From positions 1,178,001 through 1,242,000 of the forward strand of contig NZ_JAPNLE010000009.1 of NCBI RefSeq assembly GCF_026627925.1: 64,000 nucleotides of DNA, given 5' to 3'. Positions 26,612-36,332 of the stretch are shown in pieces. The DNA comes from Cupriavidus sp. D39 (GTDB lineage Bacteria > Pseudomonadota > Gammaproteobacteria > Burkholderiales > Burkholderiaceae). The notes under the pieces are model-generated. The model saw nothing but the letters and a program-made list of their open reading frames with translations, had not been told where the DNA came from and did not search any database. The first letter of the stretch is position 1; each line of letters starts with the position of its first letter. The translations under genes and the position numbers were made by a program.

Positions 26612-27559
26612 TCAGCCCTCCCGGGTACCCATCAGACCACGCGGGCGGAAAATCAGCATCACCACCAGCAACAAATACGGCAGTACCGGGGCAACCTGCG
26701 CCACCGTGAGCTTCCATAGCGAAGACAGCGGCGTGCTGTCGGTAATCTGCAGGCCGATTGAGCCCAGCAAGCCAGCCAGCGAGGCGTCGAGCGTGACGGC
26801 AAAGGTTTGCAGCACGCCGATCAGCAGCGAGGCGATGAAGGCCCCCACTAAAGACCCCATGCCGCCCACCACCGCCACCACGAAGATGATCGACCCCACC
26901 GCTGCCGCCATCGACGGCTCGGTAATAAAGGCATTGCCGCCGATCACGCCGGCCAGCCCCGCCAGCGCAGCGCCACCGCCAAAGACCATCATGAACACGC
27001 GCGGCACATTGTGGCCAAGCGCTTCGACCATCTCGGGATACGTCAGCGCCGCCTGGATCACCAGCCCGATGCGGGTGCGGGTGAGCACCAGGTAGATCGC
27101 CACCAGCATGGCCAGCGACACCAGCATCATGAAGGCGCGGTACTTGGGGAACGACGAGGTGAATACGGTAAACAGCGGCCCGTCCAGTTCGGCCGGGATG
27201 CGGTAGGGTACGGCGGCCAGGCCCCATACCAGCTTCACGCCTTCCTCGATCAGGTAGGCCAGGCCAAAGGTGAACAGCAACTCGGCCACATGCCCGAACT
27301 TGTGCACGGTGCGCAATCCGAAGCGCTCGACCAGCGCCCCGGCGCCGGCCACCAGCAGCGGCGCGAAGATCAGCGCGGGCCAGAAGCCGATCTTGCTGGC
27401 GATGGTGTAGGCAAAGTACGCGCCCAGCATGTAGAAGCTTGCGTGCGCGAAGTTCAGCACGCCCATCATGCTGAAAATCAATGTAAGCCCGGAAGAGAGC
27501 ATGAACAACAGCAGCCCGTAGCTGATGCCATTCAACAGGGAAATGACGAAGAATTCCAC
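26612..27559 (-). CDS. livH: Branched-chain-type ABC transporter permease LivH
   Basis: The 315-residue inner-membrane protein starts with a GTG at 27559 (VEFFVISLLNGISYGLLLFMLSSGLTLIFSMMGVLNFAHASFYMLGAYFA), the standard LivH beginning, with AAGGAT upstream. The conserved loop EALGHNVPRVFMMVFGGGAALAGLAGVIGG contacts the ATPase, and VVAVVGGMGSLVGAFIASLLIGVLQTF follows. It pairs with LivM to form the channel. The start is chosen over the upstream open frame, which has no membrane character. It follows the solute-binding-protein gene by about 190 nt. Confidence 0.93.
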   Translation of the reverse strand: MEFFVISLLNGISYGLLLFMLSSGLTLIFSMMGVLNFAHASFYMLGAYFAYTIASKIGFWPALIFAPLLVAGAGALVERFGLRTVHKFGHVAELLFTFGLAYLIEEGVKLVWGLAAVPYRIPAELDGPLFTVFTSSFPKYRAFMMLVSLAMLVAIYLVLTRTRIGLVIQAALTYPEMVEALGHNVPRVFMMVFGGGAALAGLAGVIGGNAFITEPSMAAAVGSIIFVVAVVGGMGSLVGAFIASLLIGVLQTFAVTLDASLAGLLGSIGLQITDSTPLSSLWKLTVAQVAPVLPYLLLVVMLIFRPRGLMGTREG

Positions 27560-27752
27560 AACATATCCTTCATTCTGACGCCGGCCAGCCACTTGGCTGC
27601 CGGCAGTCGGCCGGTCTGGAAACGGTTGCACGCGGGTGCAAACGGGTGTGCGCCACCCACCCGGGGCCGCAAGCGCTGCCCCGGGCCGACCGAAGTATGC
27701 AGGATCGGGCGGCGCGCCGGAACCCGACGCGCCGCCCGCCAAGCGCGCAGGC

Positions 27753-28991
27753 TTAGCCCGGGCGCTTCATCTGGCAGGAAGTCGGCTGCGCTGCCACGTA
27801 CTGGTCCATCAGCGCATCGGTCTTCCAGCCAAAGCCGGTGTTTTCCTGGTCGAACTTGACCTCCTTGCCATCAACCTTGGTCCAGGTGGCCACCACCAGC
27901 GATTGCTGGGCCTGGTGATCCGAGCCGCGCATCTCCACCGTGCCATTCAGGCTTTCGGCCTTGATGCCTTCGAGCGCCTTGGCCACCTTGACCGGATCCG
28001 TCGACTTGATGTCCGTGAACGCCTTGCCCAGCATGGAGATGCCGGTGTACGCGGCCATCACGTAGAAGTCGTCGTTGTACTTCTTCTTGAAGCCTTCGAT
28101 GACGTCACCGCCCTTGAAGCCCTTGTTGTTGGGGTTGTAGTAGCCGACGTACTTGACATGCCCGGCTTCCGACGGCCCCATGGCGGTGGGCACGCCAGTG
28201 GTGGCGGCGTAGTAGGTGTAGTAGTTGGTGCTCAGGCCCGCGTCCTTGCCGGCCTTGATCAGCAGCGCGAGGTCGCTGCCCCAGTTACCGGTGATGACGG
28301 TATCTGCGCCGGAGGCCTTGATCTTGGCCGCATACGGGGCAAAGTCCTTGACCTGTGCCAGCGGATGCAGGTCTTCGCCGACGATCTGGATGTCCGGACG
28401 CTTGCGCTTGAGGTATTCCTTGGCGGCGCGCGCCACCTGGTGGCCGAACGAGTAGTTCTGGTTGATCAGGTAAACCTTCTTGACGTTGGGATCCTTGGCC
28501 AGGAAGGTGGTCAGGGCTTCCATCTTCATGTCGGAGTTGGCGTCGAGCCGGAAATGCCAATAGTTGCACTTGCTGTTGGTCATGTCCGGGTCCACCGCGG
28601 CGTAGTTCAGGTAGACGATCTCCTTGCCCGGATTGCGCTCATTGTGCTTGGCCACCGCGTCTTCCAGCGCCATGCCCACGGAGGAGCCGTTGCCTTGCAC
28701 GATATAGCGGATGCCCTGGTCCACCGCCTGCTTGAGGATGGTCAGGCTTTCCTGTGGCGAGAGCTTGTTGTCGAAGCCAACCACTTCAAACTTGTTGCCA
28801 CCGCCCCAGTTCTTCTGGTTGGCGATGTCCGCCACATACTGCCAGCTCTTGAGCTGGTTCTGCCCCACCGGCGCCATCAGCCCGGACAGCGGGTCGATAA
28901 AGGCAATCTTCACCGTATCGGCAGCCGCGACCCCGGAACCCATTGCCGCGAAAATGGCCGTGGCGGCCACGAGCGGACGCAATCTGATCAT
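27753..28991 (-). CDS. livJ: Branched-chain-type ABC transporter substrate-binding protein
   Basis: The 412-residue periplasmic protein has a signal peptide (MIRLRPLVAATAIFAAMGSGVAAADT) and the Peripla_BP_6 (LivJ-like) fold. The start is VKIAFIDPLSGLMAPVGQNQLKSWQYVADIAN, the hinge segment KKVYLINQNYSFGHQVARAAKEYLKRKRPDIQIVGEDLHPL. GAAGGAGACAAGC precedes the ATG. Despite the family name, such proteins bind amides, aromatic acids or other carboxylates as well as Leu/Ile/Val. The adjacent acyl-CoA ligase gene suggests a carboxylic acid substrate. Two short hairpins lie in the 148-nt gap upstream, which could lower read-through from the ligase gene. Confidence 0.92.
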   Translation of the reverse strand: MIRLRPLVAATAIFAAMGSGVAAADTVKIAFIDPLSGLMAPVGQNQLKSWQYVADIANQKNWGGGNKFEVVGFDNKLSPQESLTILKQAVDQGIRYIVQGNGSSVGMALEDAVAKHNERNPGKEIVYLNYAAVDPDMTNSKCNYWHFRLDANSDMKMEALTTFLAKDPNVKKVYLINQNYSFGHQVARAAKEYLKRKRPDIQIVGEDLHPLAQVKDFAPYAAKIKASGADTVITGNWGSDLALLIKAGKDAGLSTNYYTYYAATTGVPTAMGPSEAGHVKYVGYYNPNNKGFKGGDVIEGFKKKYNDDFYVMAAYTGISMLGKAFTDIKSTDPVKVAKALEGIKAESLNGTVEMRGSDHQAQQSLVVATWTKVDGKEVKFDQENTGFGWKTDALMDQYVAAQPTSCQMKRPG

Positions 28992-29139
28992 GCTTGTCTC
29001 CTTCGGTTTTATTGTTGGCTGTTGTTGATCCCGGTTCGCGGCGGCGCTCTCTCCCACGACCTCGCGCGCCGCGAACCTGTCCTGCAATCGCCGGCATCGA
29101 AGGCCGGCAAGCATTGGCGGCTCTATGGCCGCCTTGGGG

Positions 29140-30765
29140 TCAGGCCGCCGGCAGGCGGTAGTCCTTGAACTGCTCGCGCAGCTTGAGTTTCTGCATCTTG
29201 CCGGTCGCGGTGAGCGGAATCTCGGTGACAAAGACGACGTCGTCGGGGATCCACCATTTGGCGACCTTGCCTTCGAAGTACTTCAGCAGTTCCTCGCGCG
29301 TCACCTCGGCCCCCGGCTTCTTCATCACGACCAGCAGCGGGCGCTCGTCCCACTTGGGGTGATAGCAGGAAATGCAGGCCGCCATGTGCACCGCCGGGTG
29401 GGCGGCCGCGACGTTCTCGATATCGATCGAGGAGATCCACTCGCCGCCGGACTTGATCACGTCCTTGCTGCGATCGGTGATCTGCATATAGCCGTCGGGG
29501 TCGATGGTGGCCACGTCGCCCGTGGGGAACCAGCCATCCACCAGCGGCGACGCGTCGTTGCGGTAGTAGTGCTCGATCACCCAGGGACCGCGCACATGCA
29601 GGTCGCCAAACGCCTTGCCATCCCAGGGCAGCTCGTTGTCGTCGCCGTCGACGATCTTCATGTCCACGCCGTAGATCACGCGGCCCTGCTTTTCCTGGAT
29701 CTTCTGCTGCTCGTCTTCCGGCAGGTCGTTGTGGCGCGCCAGCAGCTTGCAGGAGGTGCCCAGCGGGGACATCTCCGTCATGCCCCAGGCGTGGATGGTC
29801 TCCACGCCGAGCGCCTTGAGCGCGCGGATCATGGCGGGCGGCGCGGCCGAGCCACCGATCACGGTGCGATGGAAGGTGGAGAACTTGAGATTGTTGGCCT
29901 GCACATACTGCAGCAGGCCCAGCCATACGGTGGGCACGCCGGCCGAGAAGGTCACCTTCTCCTGCTCGAACAGTTCGTAGACCGAGGCGCCGTCGAGCTT
30001 GGCGCCCGGCAGCACCAGCTTGGCGCCCACCAGCGGCACCGAGTACGGCAGGCCCCAGGCATTGACGTGGAACATCGGCACCACGGGCAGGATCACGTCA
30101 CGGGCCGAGCAGCCCAGCGCGTCCGGCAGCGCCGATGCGTAGGAATGCAGCACGGTGGAGCGATGCGAATACAGCGCGCCCTTGGGATTGCCGGTGGTGC
30201 CGGAGGTGTAGCACAGGCTGGAAGCCGTGTTCTCGTCGAACTGCGGCCACGTGTAGTTGCCGTCCTGCGCGTCGATCAGGTCCTCGTAGCACAGCAGCGC
30301 AACCTTGGCGTTGACCGGCATGTGCGAGCGGTCGCTCATCATCACCCAGCCCTTCACGCCCGGGCAATGCGCCGCCACGCCTTCCACCAGCGGCAGGAAG
30401 GTGGCATCGAAGAACACGTACTGGTCTTCGGCGTGGTTGATGATGTAGGCGACCTGCTCGGGGAACAGGCGCGGGTTGACGGTATGGCATACCGCTCCCG
30501 AGCCCGATACGCCGTAGTAGATCTCCAGGTGACGATAGCCATTCCAGGCCAGCGTGCCGACACGGTCGCCCGACTGCACGCCCAGCGCGGCGATGGCCTG
30601 GGCCAGCTTGCGCGAGCGCAGCTCGCAGTCGCGGTAGGTATAACGGTGCAGATCGCCTTCGGTCCGTCGCGAGACGATTTCCGTGCCGCCATAGTGGCGT
30701 GCGGCGTGCTTGATGATGGAGGAAATGAGCAGGGGTTCGCTCATCATTTGACCCATCAATGCCAT
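29140..30765 (-). CDS. AMP-dependent acyl-CoA synthetase (medium/long-chain fatty acid-CoA ligase)
   Basis: The 541-residue ANL-family enzyme is complete. The P-loop-like motif is [27 protein letters not shown], the A5 motif is [12 protein letters not shown], the A7-A8 region is [40 protein letters not shown], and the A10 lysine is in [15 protein letters not shown]. It makes acyl-AMP and then acyl-CoA in the cytosol. The ATG at 30765 begins the family-typical [27 protein letters not shown]. It stands at the head of the liv genes on the same strand, so import and CoA activation of one acid may be linked. Substrate chain length unknown. Confidence 0.93.
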   Translation of the reverse strand: MALMGQMMSEPLLISSIIKHAARHYGGTEIVSRRTEGDLHRYTYRDCELRSRKLAQAIAALGVQSGDRVGTLAWNGYRHLEIYYGVSGSGAVCHTVNPRLFPEQVAYIINHAEDQYVFFDATFLPLVEGVAAHCPGVKGWVMMSDRSHMPVNAKVALLCYEDLIDAQDGNYTWPQFDENTASSLCYTSGTTGNPKGALYSHRSTVLHSYASALPDALGCSARDVILPVVPMFHVNAWGLPYSVPLVGAKLVLPGAKLDGASVYELFEQEKVTFSAGVPTVWLGLLQYVQANNLKFSTFHRTVIGGSAAPPAMIRALKALGVETIHAWGMTEMSPLGTSCKLLARHNDLPEDEQQKIQEKQGRVIYGVDMKIVDGDDNELPWDGKAFGDLHVRGPWVIEHYYRNDASPLVDGWFPTGDVATIDPDGYMQITDRSKDVIKSGGEWISSIDIENVAAAHPAVHMAACISCYHPKWDERPLLVVMKKPGAEVTREELLKYFEGKVAKWWIPDDVVFVTEIPLTATGKMQKLKLREQFKDYRLPAA

Positions 30766-30806
30766 GGAATAGTCTCCTGTGATTTCTCGGAATCCGTCAA
30801 AAAAAC

Positions 30807-30818
30807 GAACAACCGTTC
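30807..30818. promoter_or_regulatory. GAAC-N4-GTTC dyad upstream of the acyl-CoA ligase gene
   Basis: GAAC and GTTC are separated by 4 nt, within AACGAACAACCGTT, about 40 nt before the start of the ligase gene. This arrangement resembles operators of TetR-family fatty-acid regulators. No regulator gene is next to it. Confidence 0.45.
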
Positions 30819-31022
30819 TATTTTTGGGCCGATTGTTCCCATACTTTGATGAAGCGTCAACGGGAATCCGTTGTGCGCCGCCATATCCGGCATGCCGGAT
30901 GGCTGCACATCTGCCCCATGCCGGTGCGCTGGGGGCAGGATTCAAGTTCAGTCTGGAAACATTGCGGTGACAACAGCGGTCAGAGATGCGAGTGACGGCG
31001 TGGAAGTACAATAACGCCTGCC

Positions 31023-32722
31023 ATGTTGCACCTCAACATGTCGTTTTCCCTAGCCTGCAAGCGCACTTGCGGGAAATTCGACGAGCCGGCGCTGCACCGC
31101 CCAGCTACCCAAAGTGATGCCCCTGTGAATTCTCCCGAGCTAACCAACCTTCCCCAAGCCTTGCCTGAGGCCGCCGTCCCCGCCCCGCTGGACGCTGCCG
31201 AGCCGCGGCCGCCGTTCACGAGCGTGCCGGGCTTTGCAGAGTTGGGCCCGCGCTTCTTTACACGGCTCGCGCCGACGCCGCTACCCTCCCCCAGGCTGGT
31301 CAGCGTGTCGGCCTCCGCCGCCGGTTTGCTCGGCTGGGATGCGGATGCCGCAACGCAGCGTAGCTTCATCGAAACTTTTGCAGGAAATCACGTGCCCGAG
31401 TGGGCCGACCCCTCGCCAACGTGTACTCGGGCCATCAGTTCGGGGTCTGGGCAGGCCAGTTGGGCGACGGCCGGGCGATCCGGCTGGCCGAGGCGCGCAC
31501 CGCCTCCGGCCCCTGGGAAATCCAACTCAAGGGCGCCGGCATGACGCCCTACTCGCGCATGGCCGATGGCCGCGCCGTGCTGCGCTCCTCGATCCGCGAA
31601 TACCTGTGCTCCGAGGCGATGCAAGCGCTGGGCGTGCCCACCACCCGCGCCATGTGCATCATCGGGTCCGACGCCCCGGTGCGCCGCGAAACCCTCGAGA
31701 CCGCCTCCGTGGTGACGCGCCTGGCGCCGTCCTTTATCCGCTTCGGCCATTTCGAGCATTTCGCGGCCCGCGAGGACATCGGCGCGCTGCGCCAGCTGGC
31801 GGATTTTGTAATCGACCGCTTCATGCCCGAGTGCCGCGAGGACAAAGAGCCCTACCAGGCGCTGCTGCGTGAAGTCTCGCTGCGCACCGCCGACCTGATG
31901 GCCAAGTGGCAGGCCGTGGGCTTCTGCCATGGCGTGATGAACACCGACAACATGTCGATCCTAGGCCTGACCATCGACTATGGCCCCTTTGGCTTCCTCG
32001 ATGCATTCGACGCCAACCACATCTGCAACCATTCCGATTCGCAAGGCCGCTACGCCTACAGCCAGCAGCCGCAGGTTGCGTTCTGGAACCTGCACTGCCT
32101 GGCCCAGGCGCTGATGCCGCTGTGGCGCGAGGGCGATGGCAACGCCGACGCCGAAGCCAACAAAGCGGCTACCGACGCCGCGGTGCAAGCCGCGCGCGCC
32201 GCGCTGGATCCGTTCCGCGAGCGCTATGCCGCGGCCTTCTTCCAGCAATACCGGGACAAGCTAGGCCTGCGCCCGACGGGCGGCCCCGACGCCGACGACG
32301 AGCCGCTGCTGACCGACCTGTTCCAGCTGCTGCACGCCCAGCGCGTGGACTACACCTTGTTTTGGCGCAACCTCGCCCGCATCTCCTCTGCCGATGGCAG
32401 CCAGGATGCCCCGGTGCGCGACCTGTTCCTGGACCGCGCGGCGTGGGACGCCTGGGCCGAAGGCTACCGCGCCCGCCTGCGTGCAGAGAACTCTGTCGAC
32501 GCCGCGCGCACCGTGGCCATGCTGGCGGTCAACCCCAAGTACGTGCTGCGCAACCACCTGGCCGAGACCGCCATCCAGCGTGCGCGCGAGAACGACTTCA
32601 GCGAAGTGGACCGCCTGCTGGCCGTGCTGTCGCGCCCGTTCGACGAGCAGCCGGAGGCCGAAAGCTATGCCGCGCTGCCGCCGGACTGGGCAGCCGGGCT
32701 GGAAGTGAGCTGCTCGTCATGA
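31023..32722 (+). CDS. selO: SelO/YdiU family protein adenylyltransferase, frame broken near 31408
   Basis: The pseudokinase-fold protein AMPylates substrates with ATP. The first 125 residues lead to [17 protein letters not shown], then the frame shifts (the coding strand has CCCC before TCGCC where five C are expected). It resumes [27 protein letters not shown], the SelO hallmark. [61 protein letters not shown] and the typical C-terminal Cys-Ser-Ser follow. Restored length is 566 from this ATG; a GTG at 31125 would give 532, closer to the usual size, so the start is uncertain. msrB follows on the same strand, a sensible redox pairing. Confidence 0.9.
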
Positions 32723-32850
32723 AGGCGCAGCGGCAATGTAAGGTTTGACAGGGCAGATACGACCAACTGGCCCTGGGTGACGAAAAGCGGGCTGCGCAAC
32801 AAGCTGTGCGCCTGCCGAGTCTCCCGGCCAACGAGAAAGGAAAGCCGAAT

Positions 32851-33297
32851 ATGACCACGCACAAGACCGAAGCCGAGTGGCGCGAGCAACTCTCCGACAT
32901 CGAGTACCGCGTTGCCCGCGAAGCCGCCACCGAGCGGCCCTTCACCGGCCGCTACTGGGATCACTGGGAGCGCGGCACCTACCGCTGTGTCGGCTGCGGC
33001 ACGCCGCTGTTCGAAGCCAGCACCAAGTTCGACGCCGGTTGCGGCTGGCCGAGCTACTTCCGCCCGATCAACGGCGAGGTGATCGACGAGCACACCGACC
33101 GCACGCACGGCATGGTCCGGGTGGAAGTCCGCTGCAAGGAATGCGGCAGCCATCTTGGCCACGTTTTCGAAGATGGCCCCGCGCCCACCGGTTTGCGCTA
33201 CTGCATCAACTCGGCTGCGCTAAAATTCGACGAGCGCGACCCCGCCGACCTCAATGCGGGTGACGCCGCGCCGACATCGCCCGACACGCCGCGCTAA
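32851..33297 (+). CDS. msrB: Peptide-methionine (R)-S-oxide reductase MsrB
   Basis: The 148-residue protein has the SelR domain. Zinc cysteines are C46, C49, C95 and C98 (CVGCG and CKECG), and the catalytic cysteine is C118 in [20 protein letters not shown] is the substrate loop. It reduces methionine-R-sulfoxide in proteins, using thioredoxin. There is no signal peptide, so it is cytosolic. The ATG at 32851 follows GAAAGGAAAG. The stop is 70 nt before yciB on the same strand. Confidence 0.95.
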   Translation: MTTHKTEAEWREQLSDIEYRVAREAATERPFTGRYWDHWERGTYRCVGCGTPLFEASTKFDAGCGWPSYFRPINGEVIDEHTDRTHGMVRVEVRCKECGSHLGHVFEDGPAPTGLRYCINSAALKFDERDPADLNAGDAAPTSPDTPR

Positions 33298-33367
33298 GCC
33301 CGAACCGCCCGCGCGGCGGTTCGCCGCCAACCCAGCCCTCGACCTCGCGTCGCTCTATCCTGTCCGC

Positions 33368-33907
33368 ATGAAATTCCTGTTCGACCTGTTTCCGGTCATC
33401 CTGTTCTTCGTCGCCTTCAAGTTCGCGGGCATCTATGCCGCCACCGGAGTGGCGATCGCCGCCACGGTCGTGCAGATCGGCTGGGTCTGGCTGCGCCACC
33501 GCAAGGTCGAGCCGATGCAGTGGGTCAGCCTGGTGATCATCTCCGTGTTTGGCGGCGCCACGCTGCTGCTGCACAACGAGACCTTCATCAAGTGGAAGCC
33601 CACCGTGCTGTACTGGCTCTTCGCCGCCACGCTGACGCTGTCGGCACTGATCTGGCGCAAGAACCTGATCCGCGCCATGCTGGGCAAGCAGGTCACCATG
33701 CCGGAAGCCGCCTGGGGCAAGCTCAACGCTGCCTGGGCCGCTTTCTTCGCCGTGATGGGCGTGGTCAACCTCTACGTGGCCTACCAGTTCTCCACCGACG
33801 CCTGGGTCAACTTCAAGCTGTTCGGCAGCATGGGCCTGATGCTGGTGTTCATCCTGGCGCAAAGCGTCTGGCTGTCCCGCCACATGCAGGAAAACACCAC
33901 CGAGTAA
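33368..33907 (+). CDS. yciB: Inner membrane-spanning protein YciB (septation protein A)
   Basis: The 179-residue protein has five hydrophobic segments and the family start [73 protein letters not shown] and [40 protein letters not shown] are also diagnostic. Homologues are needed for septation in Shigella and for envelope integrity in E. coli. Between msrB and a BolA gene it has the layout common in Burkholderiaceae. Confidence 0.95.
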   Translation: MKFLFDLFPVILFFVAFKFAGIYAATGVAIAATVVQIGWVWLRHRKVEPMQWVSLVIISVFGGATLLLHNETFIKWKPTVLYWLFAATLTLSALIWRKNLIRAMLGKQVTMPEAAWGKLNAAWAAFFAVMGVVNLYVAYQFSTDAWVNFKLFGSMGLMLVFILAQSVWLSRHMQENTTE

Positions 33908-33996
33908 AGCGTCCCGGCGGGCCATGCCCGCCGCGCCTCCCCAAGATTGATCGCTCCGGCCCCTGCCGGACCCCACCAGGACACGCACCTCAGCCA

Positions 33997-34311
33997 ATGG
34001 CCGCCGAACCCGCACAAATCGAAGCCCTGCTGCGCGCAGCCCTCACCCCCTCCAGCGTCGAGGTACGCGACGACAGTGCGCTGCACGCCGGCCATGCCGG
34101 CGCCGCGTCCGGTGGCGGGCATTACCACGTCACCATCGTCAGCGCGCAATTTGCCGGCAGCACCCGGGTAGCCCGCCATCGCATGGTGTATGATGCGCTG
34201 CGCGATCTATTCCCCACGCAAATCCACGCGTTGGCGGTGACCGCGCTGACTGACCAAGAACTTGAATCCCGCGAAACCTCCCGCGATTCCTCGAGCAACT
34301 CTCAGATCTGA
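33997..34311 (+). CDS. BolA family protein
   Basis: The 104-residue protein has the BolA/IbaG fold: AQIEALLRAAL, VEVRDDSALHAGHAG, then HYHVTIVSAQFAGSTRVARHRMVYDALRDLFPTQIHALAVTALTDQE. The invariant His in VARHRMVY is the usual Fe-S ligand with a monothiol glutaredoxin. It is probably an iron-sulfur trafficking or stress protein. The next gene, a parvulin, starts 4 nt after its stop, so they are likely co-transcribed. Confidence 0.94.
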   Translation: MAAEPAQIEALLRAALTPSSVEVRDDSALHAGHAGAASGGGHYHVTIVSAQFAGSTRVARHRMVYDALRDLFPTQIHALAVTALTDQELESRETSRDSSSNSQI

Positions 34312-34315
34312 TTCC

Positions 34316-35110
34316 ATGAAGACCACAGTCCTCTCGTTCAGCCTGGCGGCTGTGCTTGCCGCTGGCAGCTTGCCCGCCCTCGCCCAGAACGCCGCCGTCG
34401 TGAATGGCAAGGCGATCCCCTCGGCCAAGCTGGACAAGCTCGTAGCCGGCACCGGACAGCCTCCCAGCGCGGAACTGCGCGACCGTGCCCGCACCATGCT
34501 GATCGACCGTGAGCTGCTGCTGCAGGAAGCCAACAAGCGCGGCCTGACCCAGCGCGACGACCTGCAGGAACAACTGGAACAAGCCAAGCTGAACGTGCTG
34601 GCCGGTGCCGTGTTCGAAGACTACGTCAAGACCCACGGCGCCAGCGACGACGAACTGCGCAAGCAGTACGACAAGATCAAGTCCCAGTTCGGCAGCGGCA
34701 AGGAATACCACGCCCGCCACATCCTGGTCGAGAAGGAAGCCGACGCGCGCGCCATCATCGCCAAGATCAAGGCTGGCGCCAAGTTCGAAGACCTGGCCAA
34801 GGCCTCGTCCAAGGACCCGGGCTCCGCAGCCAACGGCGGCGACCTCGACTGGGCCAACAGCAGCAGCTACGTGCCGGAATTCTCGGCCGCCATGACCGCT
34901 CTGAAGAAGGGCCAGATGACCGAGACCCCGGTCAAGACCCAGTTCGGCTGGCACATCATCCAGCTCGACGACACGCGCGACGCCAAGATCCCGACGTTCG
35001 AGGAAGTCAAGCCGCAGCTGGTGCAGATGCTGATGGGCGACCAGAACTGGCAGCGCGAGCAGTTCCAGGCAATGATGAAGTCGCTCAAGGACAAGGCCAA
35101 GATCCAGTAA
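34316..35110 (+). CDS. Periplasmic parvulin-type peptidyl-prolyl isomerase
   Basis: The 264-residue protein has a signal peptide (MKTTVLSFSLAAVLAAGSLPALAQ), an N-terminal SurA-like helical region and a rotamase (PpiC) domain. The domain runs from YHARHILVEKEADARAIIAKIKAGAKFEDLAKASSKDPGSAANGGDLDWA to KTQFGWHIIQLDDTR (about residues 140-225). It helps outer-membrane or periplasmic proteins fold. The lysine-rich end SLKDKAKIQ is family-like. A strong terminator follows, so it closes the selO-msrB-yciB-bolA-ppiC run. Confidence 0.94.
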   Translation: MKTTVLSFSLAAVLAAGSLPALAQNAAVVNGKAIPSAKLDKLVAGTGQPPSAELRDRARTMLIDRELLLQEANKRGLTQRDDLQEQLEQAKLNVLAGAVFEDYVKTHGASDDELRKQYDKIKSQFGSGKEYHARHILVEKEADARAIIAKIKAGAKFEDLAKASSKDPGSAANGGDLDWANSSSYVPEFSAAMTALKKGQMTETPVKTQFGWHIIQLDDTRDAKIPTFEEVKPQLVQMLMGDQNWQREQFQAMMKSLKDKAKIQ

Positions 35111-35135
35111 GTGGATTCAGGCTTGCCGTGACGGG

Positions 35136-35162
35136 AAAACCGGCGCCGATGGCGCCGGTTTT
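35136..35162 (+). terminator. Strong Rho-independent terminator after the parvulin gene
   Basis: AAAACCGGCGCC and GGCGCCGGTTTT form a perfect 12-bp stem with a 3-nt loop, 25 nt after the stop codon. The A/T ends make it work in both directions. Confidence 0.9.
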
Positions 35163-35183
35163 CATTTGCGCGAGCGGGATACC

Positions 35184-35399
35184 GCTGGTTTGCTCCCCTC
35201 GCCCACTTGTGGGAAAGGGGCCGGGGGAGAGGGCGGGCGCTCGTTACGCTGTCGTGCTGGACAACACCACGGGCTTCGCTTCAAGTGGCTCCTAGCTAAG
35301 CCACCCCTCTCCCCGGCCCTCTCCCCCTGAGGGGAGAGGGAGAAACAGCCGTCGTCATAGCGCGCGGCTTTGGCCTATCCGTCGGCTCCGTTCAATGCC
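35184..35399. repeat. Multi-hairpin repeat element, copy B (first of tandem pair)
   Basis: This 216-nt unit starts GCTGGTTTGCTCCCCTC and is repeated directly behind itself. It corresponds to the element at 970-1180. The outer hairpins are kept, while the central one is degenerate (CCACGGGCTTCGCTTCAAGTGG). No gene is seen. Confidence 0.85.
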
Positions 35400-35600
35400 G
35401 CTGGTTTGCTCCCCTCTCCCACTTGTGGGAGAGGGGCCGAGGGAGAGGGCGGGCGCTCGTTACGCTTGTCGTGCTGGACAACACCACGGGCTTCGCTTCA
35501 AGTGGCACCTAGCTAAGCCACCCCTCTCCCCGGCCCTCTCCCCTGAGGGGAGAGGGAGAAACAGCCGTCGTCATGGCGCGCGGCTTTGGCCTGTTCCGCC
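35400..35600. repeat. Multi-hairpin repeat element, copy C (second of tandem pair)
   Basis: The second unit follows the first without a gap and is nearly identical, with only a few substitutions and 1-nt indels. Its right end overlaps the restored 3' end of the TetR gene on the minus strand and supplies that gene's stop codon. Confidence 0.85.
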
Positions 35601-36223
35601 AAGCGTTCGCAGGTATCCATGCGCTGCGCCCCGCAGTTGCCGCATCAGCCGCGAGAAATCGATCCCCTCCCCTCATCGATACAAGCATGCGAGATCAGGC
35701 CATAGACGATGGCCTGCAGCGTCACCGAGGCCTCCTCGACCACCGCGGCCTGCGGCGCGTCGGCCGCGCTTAGCAGCGCCCGGCTCCACAACGCGACGAA
35801 CCGCGCATACATCTTCTGGTAAGCCCCGCGCCCCGAGTAATGCCGCTCCAGCAGGTAGATCGGGCCCCACCGCTCCGGCGTCTCGCGGTGGTGCTCCACG
35901 TTGACGGCAATCAGCGCGTCCACGATGGCCGCCATCGATTCGCCCCGGCACTGCGCGAGACGCGCATCCATCGCCAGCACGATGCGTTTGGCGCGCAGGT
36001 GCAGGCACACCTGCGCCAGCTCTTCCTTGCTGCCGAAGTACTCGTAAAACGTTCCCAGCCCCACCCCGGCCAGGTCAACGATGGCGCGGATCGTCACCTG
36101 CGCATAGTCCTGCCCGGCCAAAAGCCGAACAAGGGCCTCCTGGATGGCCAGCGACGTCTGCCACGAGCGCGACTGCACTGGCCTGCGGCGCGGCTTTGCC
36201 GGGCCTTTTTGCTGTGGGTTCAT
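35571..36223 (-). CDS. TetR family regulator of the AidB-like gene, frame broken near 35670
   Basis: The N-terminal HTH is QEALVRLLAGQDYAQVTIRAIVDLAGVGLGTFYEYFGSKEELAQVCL (about residues 25-72). The ligand-binding part runs to ASVTLQAIVYGLISHACIDEG, where the frame breaks in GAGGGGAGGGGATC. Adding one base restores IDFSRLMRQLRGAAHGYL and a stop at 35571-35573, giving about 217 residues, a normal TetR size. The uninterrupted frame ends early, at 35645. The ATG at 36223 is preferred, but 36244 is possible. A perfect palindrome between it and the divergent acyl-CoA dehydrogenase gene is its likely operator. Confidence 0.88.
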
Positions 36224-36251
36224 CGTGCTCCGAAAGCCGAACATGAAGGCT

Positions 36252-36273
36252 GGCCATTCTATCTAGAATGGCC
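36252..36273. promoter_or_regulatory. Perfect 10-bp inverted repeat, TetR operator candidate
   Basis: GGCCATTCTA and TAGAATGGCC are separated by 2 nt, between the divergent TetR and AidB-like genes and 60 nt before the latter's start. Its position and symmetry fit binding of a TetR dimer pair that controls both genes. Confidence 0.75.
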
Positions 36274-36332
36274 CTTCGAATCTAACGGGTGGCGGCAAGG
36301 CCAGCCAGCCCGGCCCAAGGAGACAGCCCGTC

